Origin: Ideonella_A sakaiensis_A
GTDB lineage: Bacteria > Pseudomonadota > Gammaproteobacteria > Burkholderiales > Burkholderiaceae_C
Direction of reading: 5' to 3'
NCBI RefSeq assembly: GCF_048320135.1
Contig: NZ_CP182947.1
Coordinates: 3,720,001-3,784,000, forward strand
DNA length: 64,000 nucleotides
The position numbers were made by a program, and so were the translations under genes. This document shows positions 28,178-35,868 of this stretch, piece after piece; the stretch's first letter is position 1; each line of letters opens with the position of its first letter. Under the pieces are notes generated by a model. The model did not search any database, had not been told where the DNA came from, and saw only the letters and a list, made by a program, of their open reading frames with translations.

Positions 28178-28268
28178 GGCAACGGCAGCACCAAGCAGCG
28201 AAAAGCGGCGCAAGCCGCCGGTCTTTTCCGCGTACCAAGCTGCTGCCTGACGGCATATCGTCAGCCGA

Positions 28269-28308
28269 ACCCCCGATCGTGGGGGAGGAGCGCGAACCGC
28301 TCGGGGGT
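28269..28308 (+). promoter_or_regulatory. Possible alternative-hairpin leader before the GT41 gene
   Basis: ACCCCCGA at 28269-28276 can pair either with GGGGG at 28281-28285 or with TCGGGGGT at 28301-28308. These pairings are mutually exclusive, as in attenuators. The element lies 80 bp upstream of the transferase start. Known riboswitch signatures were not recognised, so this may be chance pairing in GC-rich DNA. Confidence 0.3.
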
Positions 28309-28390
28309 ACTGCGTCCGGCTGCGCCAGATGCCAACGTTGACCACCCTCGGGGCAGGCTCGTCATATGGATGCCCGTTTGATGGTGCCGA

Positions 28391-30214
28391 ATGTCAAGCA
28401 TTGAAGAATTTGGATCGGTGGTCCTGCAGGGTTGGCAGGGCACGCTCTCGTTCACTGAACTTCTCGAACGCGCTGGGCAACTCGAGGCCGACGGCCTGCC
28501 ACAGTTGTCCGTCGTGCTGTACCAGACCTGGCTCGGCCGCAACCAGTCCCCGTACGCACACGCCGGCTATTTCAACCTGGGCGCAGCGCTGAGCAACGTC
28601 GGCGACCTGGCGGCCGCAGAAGCTTCCTACCGGCAGGCGATTTCGCTTGCGCCGGGTTTTGTCCATCCGCGCCTCAATCTGGGGCTGCTGCTCGAACGCG
28701 CCGGCAAGCTCGATGAGGCGATCGCCGAATGGCGCTGGATCGACGCGAACAGCCCGCGTGATGCGGCCAACCGGGCGGTTGTCGTCTCGGCACTGAACAA
28801 TCTCGGCCGAGTCCTCGAGACGCGCAAGCAGTTGAGCGACGCGACCGATTGCCTCAGCCGCAGTCTCGCCCTGCAGGCCGATCAGCCTGACGTGCTGCAC
28901 CACTGGGTTTTTCTGCGCGCCCGGCAATGCATGTGGCCGGTTTATCAGGAGATTCCGGGCGTCAGCCGCGAGGCAATGGTCAGTGCGACGTCGGCACTGG
29001 CGATGATCGCCCTCGACGATGATCCAGCCGAACAGCTTGCCGCGGCAAGACGTTATGTCGACAAGAAGCTCGCCCGCAACCTCGAGCGGCTGGCGCCGAG
29101 CGGCGGCTACGGCCATGAGCGGATCCGCATCGGCTACCTGTCGTCAGATTTCTGCCTCCATCCGGTCTCGATGCTGACCGCACAGCTGTTCGAACTGCAC
29201 GACCGCGGCCGCTTCGAGGTGTATGGCTTCTGCTGGAGTCCGGAAGACGGCTCGGCAATGCGCGAGCGGGTAAAGGCGGGGATGGACCGTTTCCTGCGCA
29301 TCGACGGCCTCGACGACCGCCAGGCTGCCGAGCTGATCCGGTCGCACGAGATCGACATCCTGGTCGACCTGCAGGGGCAGACCTCCGGTGCGCGCGCCAA
29401 TATCCTCGGCCACCGCCCGGCGCCGATGCAGATCACCTACCTCGGATTGCCGGCGACGACCGGCCTGCCGGAAATCGACCATGTGATCGCCGACCCCTTC
29501 CTGATACCGCCGGAGCAGGCTCACCACTATTCCGAGCGGCCGCTGTACATGCCGCAGGTCTACCAGGTCAGTGACCGGCAGCGGGTGGCCGGCGTGACGC
29601 CGACCCGCGCCGAATGCGGCTTGCCGGAAACCGGCTTTGTCTTCTGCTCGTTCAACAACAGCTTCAAGTACACGCCGGAGGTCTTCGCCGTCTGGATGAA
29701 GCTGCTGCAGCGGGTGCCCGGCAGCGTGTTGTGGCTGCTTGCCGACAACCCGTGGTCAGAATCGAATCTGCGTCGCGAGGCCGAAGCGGCAGGTGTCAGC
29801 GCGGACCGGCTGGTGTTCGCCGGACGTGTCGCGCCGGAAAACTACCTCGCCCGCTTCGAGCTCGCCGACCTGTTCCTCGACACCTTTCCGTTCAACGCCG
29901 GCACGACCGCGAACGATTGCCTGTGGATGGGCTGCCCGATCCTGACGCTGACCGGCCGCTCGTTCGCCTCGCGGATGGCCGGCGCCTTGCTCACTGCGGC
30001 AGGCTTGCCCGAACTGATCACGACGACGCTGGCCGACTACGAAGAAGCGGCGGTCGCGATTGCCACCGATCCCCAGCGTTGCATCAGGTTGCGCCAGCAC
30101 CTCGCACGCGAGCGCGAATCCGGCCCGCTGTTCGATACGCCGCAGTTCGTCCGCGATCTCGAACAACGCCTGATCGCACTGCTCGACGAAACGGCCCTGC
30201 CGGTTGCGGCATGA
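28391..30214 (+). CDS. TPR-GT41 (OGT/SPINDLY-type) protein O-glycosyltransferase
   Basis: A 607-residue cytoplasmic enzyme. TPR-type helices occupy about 40-165 (NLGAALSNVGDLAAAEASYRQAI). The GT41 catalytic region runs from about 240 to the end. Conserved family elements are IRIGYLSSDFCLHPVS (the His matching the active-site His of human OGT), PMQITYLGLPATTGLPEIDHVIAD, FCSFNNSFKYTPEVF (the Lys that holds the nucleotide diphosphate), VPGSVLWLL and DTFPFNAGTTANDCLWMG. Members transfer a sugar from a nucleotide donor to Ser/Thr (O-GlcNAc, O-Fuc) or, in HMW1C relatives, to Asn. It follows the giant Thr/Ser-rich gene and overlaps the next gene by ATGA. The giant protein is therefore the obvious candidate acceptor, by inference only. 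Confidence 0.9.
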   Translation: MSSIEEFGSVVLQGWQGTLSFTELLERAGQLEADGLPQLSVVLYQTWLGRNQSPYAHAGYFNLGAALSNVGDLAAAEASYRQAISLAPGFVHPRLNLGLLLERAGKLDEAIAEWRWIDANSPRDAANRAVVVSALNNLGRVLETRKQLSDATDCLSRSLALQADQPDVLHHWVFLRARQCMWPVYQEIPGVSREAMVSATSALAMIALDDDPAEQLAAARRYVDKKLARNLERLAPSGGYGHERIRIGYLSSDFCLHPVSMLTAQLFELHDRGRFEVYGFCWSPEDGSAMRERVKAGMDRFLRIDGLDDRQAAELIRSHEIDILVDLQGQTSGARANILGHRPAPMQITYLGLPATTGLPEIDHVIADPFLIPPEQAHHYSERPLYMPQVYQVSDRQRVAGVTPTRAECGLPETGFVFCSFNNSFKYTPEVFAVWMKLLQRVPGSVLWLLADNPWSESNLRREAEAAGVSADRLVFAGRVAPENYLARFELADLFLDTFPFNAGTTANDCLWMGCPILTLTGRSFASRMAGALLTAAGLPELITTTLADYEEAAVAIATDPQRCIRLRQHLARERESGPLFDTPQFVRDLEQRLIALLDETALPVAA

Positions 30215-32223
30215 CCGGCGCAGCCGCAACAGCCGACAAGACGCGCTTCAAGAAGCGCATCAGCGCCGCTCGCATGGGCGATCGGGAGGCGCAGTACGAA
30301 GTTGGCGCGATGCTGGCCAATGGCATCGGCACCGAGCGCGACGTCGTAGAGGCGCTGGTCTGGTTCAAGGCTGCGGCGGCAAAGGGGCATCCGACCGCGC
30401 AGTATTTGCTGGCCGTCGCGTTTGCCAATGGTGTGGGCACCGACAAGGACGAGTTCCAGGCGGTGCAGTGGTTTTTCAAGGCCGCCGAGCAGGGCAATGA
30501 GAAGGCGGTGCTGAAGCTCGCGACACGGCTTTCGGAAAACCACGATGCCTTTGTTTTCGGCTGCTTTCTGAAGGCTGCCGAACTCGGGTTTGCCGAAGCG
30601 CAGCACGAATTGGCCGAGCGCTATGCCGGCGGTCTCGGCACCGCAAGAAACGAGCAGGCGGCGCTCGACTGGTACGAGAAGGCGGCCCGGCAAGGCGTCG
30701 CCAGAGCTCAGTTTGCACTTGCCGAACGCCTCGCGCGCAGTGACGTTCAGGGCCTGCCCGGCGAAGACGCCTTGCGCTGGTACCGGGCTGCCTGCGCCCA
30801 GGGCCACCCGGGCGCGCAGCTGGTGTTGTCGCGGCTCGATATCACCGGCAAGGGCCGCGACAAGGCCGGTGCCCGCCGGATCCGCAAGGCCGACGGCGAC
30901 GACCGTCGCCAGACCGATCAGCGCTGGGCACGTTTTGCCGAAAGCGGCCATGCCGACGACCGTTACCACGTCGGATTCATCCACGAGATGGGCATCGACG
31001 GCGAGCCCGACCCGACTGAAGCCCGCCGCTGGTATGCGCTGGCGGCGCAAGCGCAGCACCGCGATGCCCAGGTGGCGCTGGCCCGGTTGTGCGACGCCGG
31101 AACGTCGAGCGAGGACAGGCAACAGGCCCACTACTGGTGGCAGCGTGCTGCCGAGCAAGGCAGTGCCGAGGCGCAGTACAAGCTCGGCCGGGCCTGCGCA
31201 ACCGGTGACGGTGCCGACCGCAATCCCTTGCAGTCGCTGGCCTGGCACATGCGCGCTGCCGAACAAGGGCATCCGCATGCGCTGATGGCCGTTCACGAGT
31301 TGTTGACCAATGGCGCCAGCGCGGCCGCCGACGCCTGCCTGCGCGAGGCGGCCGAGCGGGGCCAGGCGCAGGCGCAGTTCATGATGGGCCAACGGCTTGC
31401 CGCCGGGGCCGAGTCGGGCCGCTGCCACCAGCAGGCCCGCGACTGGCTCGAGCGCGCCGCGCTGCAGGGCCATGCCGAAGCCCAGTGTGCACTCGGCTCT
31501 TGGCATGCCCAGGGGCGTGGACCGACACCGGACTTTGTCGGCACCGAAGGAATGGACGATTGGGTCGCCGCGGGCCACGGGCCGGCGCCGGATTTTGTCG
31601 TTGCGCGCGAATGGTTCGAAAAGGCCGCCGAGCAGGGGCATGCGAGGGCCCAGTGGCTGCTCGGCAACCTCTATGCCTCTGGCGCCGACGGCGTCGCGCG
31701 GGACGCAAAGAAGGCGATGCTGTGGTGTCAGAAGGCGGCGGCGGCCGGGTTTGCGCCGGCGCAGGCGACGCTCGGAACGCTGTTCGCCCAGGCGAAGCGG
31801 ACCGACCGCGCGATTCCGTGGTGGACCAAGGCAGCGGTGCAGGGCGACGCCGAAGCGCAGTTCAACCTCGGCAATGCCTACCGTTGCGGCAGTGGTGTCG
31901 AGGCTGACCTGCGAACCGCCTTCCTGCTGATGATGAAAGCGGCGGTGGCAGGGGTCGCGGCTGCGCAGACCCGGGTCGGGCTGGCCTATGTCACCGGCGA
32001 GGGTGCCGCGAGCGATCCGGTCGAAGCGACCAAGTGGTTTCTGATCGCGCAGCGCGCCGGCGACGTTGCCGCGGCCGCAAATTGCGAACGTGCGCGTTCG
32101 CTGCTGAGCCCGGTGCAACTGGCCGAGGCCGAATGGCGGGCCGCTGAATGGCAGGAACGCGTCGGCGGCAGCGTTGCCGGCGCGCCCGGCGAGACAGCCG
32201 CACAGCTGGCGACTGCGGCCTGA
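30211..32223 (+). CDS. Sel1-like repeat protein
   Basis: A 670-residue protein of Sel1-like helical repeats (about 36 residues each) across nearly its whole length: AQYEVGAMLANGIGTERDVVEALVWFKAAAAKG-type units recur with the A-x-G-x-x-x-A-Q-x-x-L pattern, more than a dozen in all. There is no signal peptide or membrane segment, so it is probably cytoplasmic. The ATG overlaps the GT41 stop, which decides the start and implies coupled translation. Sel1 repeats bind proteins. Placement between a glycosyltransferase and its likely secreted substrate's exporter suggests a scaffold or chaperone that holds the giant protein during glycosylation or export. This is inference. Confidence 0.85.
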   Translation: MTGAAATADKTRFKKRISAARMGDREAQYEVGAMLANGIGTERDVVEALVWFKAAAAKGHPTAQYLLAVAFANGVGTDKDEFQAVQWFFKAAEQGNEKAVLKLATRLSENHDAFVFGCFLKAAELGFAEAQHELAERYAGGLGTARNEQAALDWYEKAARQGVARAQFALAERLARSDVQGLPGEDALRWYRAACAQGHPGAQLVLSRLDITGKGRDKAGARRIRKADGDDRRQTDQRWARFAESGHADDRYHVGFIHEMGIDGEPDPTEARRWYALAAQAQHRDAQVALARLCDAGTSSEDRQQAHYWWQRAAEQGSAEAQYKLGRACATGDGADRNPLQSLAWHMRAAEQGHPHALMAVHELLTNGASAAADACLREAAERGQAQAQFMMGQRLAAGAESGRCHQQARDWLERAALQGHAEAQCALGSWHAQGRGPTPDFVGTEGMDDWVAAGHGPAPDFVVAREWFEKAAEQGHARAQWLLGNLYASGADGVARDAKKAMLWCQKAAAAGFAPAQATLGTLFAQAKRTDRAIPWWTKAAVQGDAEAQFNLGNAYRCGSGVEADLRTAFLLMMKAAVAGVAAAQTRVGLAYVTGEGAASDPVEATKWFLIAQRAGDVAAAANCERARSLLSPVQLAEAEWRAAEWQERVGGSVAGAPGETAAQLATAA

Positions 32224-32401
32224 ACGCCGCGCACCCGGTTGCCGACCGCGACGCAGCACAGGACCGGCCTCTGGCGCCAGGCCAGGCCGACAAGTGGCAC
32301 CGAATTCCGCACCTATTCGCGGGCTTCGCAAATGACGGAGATGGGAACATTCCGCCACTGCAACTCGAGGCCGAACATCCGCCTTTGCTATCGATTTCCA
32401 G

Positions 32402-34549
32402 ATGGCCAACTTCTCACACTCCGCCGTCCAGTGCCTGACCGCGATCGCCCAGCACCATGGTGTGCAGGTCAATCCTGATCGGCTGATCGACGAACATGCG
32501 CTTCCGGACCAGGAGCCGCGTGCGCCGTTGCTGGTCCGCATTGCCGCGGGCATCGGTTTCAAGGCGCGCATCGCGAAGCTGAACTGGACCGGTGTCTTCG
32601 CGCAGGAAGGTGTCTTTCCGTTCATCGGTTTTCTGAAGGACGGGAAGGCGGTGATCGTCGTCGGCGTGCGCGCCGGTGGCGACGGCTCGGATGGCGAGGT
32701 TGCGGTGCTCAATCCGCTGCTGCCGCAGATGCAGGTGCATTACCTCGACCGTGCGATGTTCGACGAGGTGTGGGGCGGCACGGTCATCTTCCTGAAGCGA
32801 AGCCACACGCTGTCCGATCCGAAACAACCGTTCAGCTTCCGCTGGTTCATCCCGGAGATCCTGCGCCACAAGTCGGCGTTCCGCGACATCGCGATCGCTG
32901 CAGTGGCGATCAGCCTGTTGTCGATGGCCTCGCCGATCTTTTTCCAGATCGTCATCGACAAGGTGCTGGTGCACCAGAGCACGTCGACGCTGTGGGTGCT
33001 CGCCGGCGGCATCGGCATTGCATTGGTGTTCGAGGCGGTGTTTTCGTACGGGCGGCAGATCCTGCTGCTCGCCGCCACCAACAAGATCGACATGCAGGTC
33101 ACGCGACGGGCGTTTTCTCACCTGCTGTCGCTGCCGATCGAATATTTCGAGACGACATCGGCCGGCGTCGTCGCGCGGGTGATGCAGCAGCTCGAAGGCA
33201 TTCGCGCCTTCCTGACCGGCCGGCTGTTGTTCACGGCGCTCGATACCGTGACGCTGCTGATCTACATGCCGCTGCTGTTCGTCTATTCACCGAAGCTGGC
33301 GTCGATCGTGCTCGGCTTTGCGCTGACGATTGCGCTGATCATCGCCGGCCTGCTGCCGACCTACAAGCGCCAGCTCGACGTGTTGAACGGCGCCGAGGCC
33401 AAGCGCCAGGCACTGCTGGTCGAGACGCTTCACGGCATGCGCACCGTCAAGGCCTTGGCGATCGAGCCGGCGCAGCGCAAGACCTGGGACCAGTTGTCGG
33501 CCGAGACGATCACCTCGCATTTCAATGTCGCAAAGACCGGCATCACCGGCAATACCGCGACCGACTTTCTCGGCAAGCTGCTGCCGGTGGTCGTGATCGT
33601 CGTCGGTGCGCAGGGCGTATTTGACGGCACGATGTCGGTCGGTGTGCTGATCGCCTTCCAGATGTTGTCGGGCCGGGTGATGGGTCCGCTGATCGCGATC
33701 GTCGGCCTGATCAACGACTACCAGCAGACGGCGGTGTCGGTGCGCATCCTCGGCGATGTGATGAACCGGCCGTCCGAAGGGCGCGGCACCGCCGGCGGAC
33801 TGCGGCCGACGCTGACCGGCGAGATCAGCTTCGACGACGTGACCTTCCGCTACCCGGGCACCAACGCGCCGGCGCTCGACCGCACGACATTCACGATCAA
33901 GTCCAACACCACGGTCGGCATCGTCGGCCGAAGCGGCTCCGGCAAGAGCACGCTGACGAAGATCCTGCAGGGCCTGTACCCGGTGTCGAGCGGCATCGTC
34001 CGATTCGATGGCGTCGATGCCCGCGAGATCGAGCTCGGCCATCTGCGTCGACAGATCGGCATCGTGCTGCAGGAGAACTTCTTGTTCCGCGGCTCGGTGC
34101 GCGCCAACATCGCGATGGCCAAGCCGACCGCGACCTTCGAGGAGATCGTTGCGGCAGCACAGCTGGCCGGCGCCGATGAATTCATCGAGCGGCTGCCGCA
34201 GGGCTACGACACCGTGCTCGAGGAGGGCGCGACCAACCTGAGCGGCGGCCAGAAACAGCGGCTGTCAATCGCGCGCTCGCTGCTGCTGAAGCCGCGCGTG
34301 CTGATTCTGGACGAGGCGGCCAGTGCGCTCGACCCGGAGAGCGAGGCGATCTTCATCCGCAACCTGTCGAAGATGGCAGTCGGCCGCACGGTAATCATGA
34401 TTTCGCACCGGCTGTCGACGCTGGTCAATGCCGACACCATCCTGGTGATGGCACAGGGCCGGCTGGCCGATGCCGGCAAGCATGAGGAATTGCTGTCGCG
34501 TTGCGAGACTTACCAACAGCTATGGCATCAGCAAACAAGTCATCTGTAG
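32402..34549 (+). CDS. Type I secretion ABC transporter (HlyB/PrtD-like, C39-like N-domain)
   Basis: A 715-residue exporter ATPase-permease. The N-terminal 130 residues form a C39-peptidase-like domain (AVQCLTAIAQHHGVQVNPDRL...) without the catalytic Cys/His arrangement of bacteriocin exporters, as in HlyB, where this domain binds substrate. Six membrane helices follow (about 150-430). The nucleotide-binding domain has Walker A GRSGSGKST (about 509-517), signature LSGGQKQR (about 613), Walker B VLILDEA (about 633) and the switch His in MISHRLST. It would export the giant C-terminally signalled protein. The adaptor gene overlaps its 3' end. Confidence 0.95.
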   Translation: MANFSHSAVQCLTAIAQHHGVQVNPDRLIDEHALPDQEPRAPLLVRIAAGIGFKARIAKLNWTGVFAQEGVFPFIGFLKDGKAVIVVGVRAGGDGSDGEVAVLNPLLPQMQVHYLDRAMFDEVWGGTVIFLKRSHTLSDPKQPFSFRWFIPEILRHKSAFRDIAIAAVAISLLSMASPIFFQIVIDKVLVHQSTSTLWVLAGGIGIALVFEAVFSYGRQILLLAATNKIDMQVTRRAFSHLLSLPIEYFETTSAGVVARVMQQLEGIRAFLTGRLLFTALDTVTLLIYMPLLFVYSPKLASIVLGFALTIALIIAGLLPTYKRQLDVLNGAEAKRQALLVETLHGMRTVKALAIEPAQRKTWDQLSAETITSHFNVAKTGITGNTATDFLGKLLPVVVIVVGAQGVFDGTMSVGVLIAFQMLSGRVMGPLIAIVGLINDYQQTAVSVRILGDVMNRPSEGRGTAGGLRPTLTGEISFDDVTFRYPGTNAPALDRTTFTIKSNTTVGIVGRSGSGKSTLTKILQGLYPVSSGIVRFDGVDAREIELGHLRRQIGIVLQENFLFRGSVRANIAMAKPTATFEEIVAAAQLAGADEFIERLPQGYDTVLEEGATNLSGGQKQRLSIARSLLLKPRVLILDEAASALDPESEAIFIRNLSKMAVGRTVIMISHRLSTLVNADTILVMAQGRLADAGKHEELLSRCETYQQLWHQQTSHL

Positions 34550-35868
34550 CCGCCGCGCACGCGGCGATCGACTTCCTGCCCGACGCCGACGAAATCGAAC
34601 GCCGCCCGTTCCCGCGGGTGACGCGGATGATGCTGCACCTGCTGCTCGCAGCGATGCTCTGCTTCGTCGTCTGGGCAGCGGTATCGAAGGTCGATCTCGT
34701 CGTCGTTGCGCAAGGCCGTCTGGTCACGCCGCTGCCGAATATCGTCGTGCAGCCGCTCGAGACATCGATCATCCAGACAATCGATGTGCGCGCCGGCCAG
34801 GTCGTGCGCAAGGGGGACCGGCTGGCCACGCTCGACCCGACCTTTGCACAGGCCGACGAATCGCAGCTGCGCAACCGGCTCAGCAGCCTGAATACGCAGC
34901 TGGCGGCGATCGAGGGCGAACTGTCGAGAAAAATGCCGGCCGCGCAGGACGTGCCGACGCAGGACGGCCAGATCCAGTCTCGCCTGTCGTCCGAACGCCA
35001 GGCCACGTATGCGTCGCAGCTGCGCCGGCAAAGCGAATCGATCGCCAGGCTCAGATCGGCGCTCGAGACCGCCCGCCAGGACGAGCAGGCGCTCGCGCTG
35101 CGCGTGCAGGGCCTGCAGGAAATGGAACGGATGACCGACGACCTGGTCAGCAAGAAGCTCGCGGTGACCAGCCGCCTGCTCGATGCGCGCGATCGCCTGA
35201 TGGAGGCCGAACGGGCCCGTGAACTGGCCAGGAACAGGCAGATCGAACTGCGGCGCGAGCTGTCGGCCGTCGAGGCGGAAAAGAGCTCGTTCGAAACCGG
35301 CTGGCGGCAGAAACTGCTCGAGGAGATGCTCGCCGTCTCGCGCGAGCGCGATGCGGTCAACGACCAGTTGCAGAAGGCCAATCGCCGGCAGAGCATGGTC
35401 GTGCTGACCGCGCCGGCCGACGCCGTCGTGCTCGACGTCGTCAAGCTGTCGGCCGGCTCGATCGTCAAGGAAGCTGAACCGTTCTTCACGCTGGTGCCGA
35501 TCGGTGACGTGCTCGAAGCCGAGGTGCAGGTCGGCTCGCAGGACGTCGGTTACCTGAAGATCGGCGACCATGTTCGTGCCAAGCTCGATGCCTTCCCGTT
35601 CCAGAAACACGGCATGTTGACCGGCAGCCTGCGCACGATCAGCCAGGATGCCTACCGCAAGGACGAGCGTGCACGGCCCGGCCCCGATGGCTACTACAGC
35701 ACGCGGGTGGCGTTCACCACCTATGCGCTCGACAACATGCCGGCCCATGCCCGCCTGCTGCCCGGCATGGCGGTGACTGCGGAAATGGTGGTCGGCAAGC
35801 GCTCGGTGTTGTCCTACCTGTTCTGGCCGCTGACGAAGGCGATGAACGAGTCGATCAGGGAGCCGTGA
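34522..35868 (+). CDS. HlyD-family type I secretion periplasmic adaptor
   Basis: A 448-residue membrane fusion protein. The ATG at 34522 (MASANKSS) is preferred; it overlaps the transporter gene by 28 bp. One membrane helix (MMLHLLLAAMLCFVVWAAVS) follows a cytoplasmic N-terminus with acidic LPDADEIERRPFP, the typical HlyD pre-helix motif. Then come a half-lipoyl segment (VVVAQGRLVTPLPNIVVQPLE...VRKGDRLATLDP), a long coiled coil (about 115-290), the second lipoyl half (VVLTAPADAVVLDV) and a beta-barrel to a C-terminal membrane-proximal region. It would link the ABC protein to the outer-membrane channel. Its stop overlaps the next ATG. Confidence 0.95.
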   Translation: MASANKSSVAAAHAAIDFLPDADEIERRPFPRVTRMMLHLLLAAMLCFVVWAAVSKVDLVVVAQGRLVTPLPNIVVQPLETSIIQTIDVRAGQVVRKGDRLATLDPTFAQADESQLRNRLSSLNTQLAAIEGELSRKMPAAQDVPTQDGQIQSRLSSERQATYASQLRRQSESIARLRSALETARQDEQALALRVQGLQEMERMTDDLVSKKLAVTSRLLDARDRLMEAERARELARNRQIELRRELSAVEAEKSSFETGWRQKLLEEMLAVSRERDAVNDQLQKANRRQSMVVLTAPADAVVLDVVKLSAGSIVKEAEPFFTLVPIGDVLEAEVQVGSQDVGYLKIGDHVRAKLDAFPFQKHGMLTGSLRTISQDAYRKDERARPGPDGYYSTRVAFTTYALDNMPAHARLLPGMAVTAEMVVGKRSVLSYLFWPLTKAMNESIREP

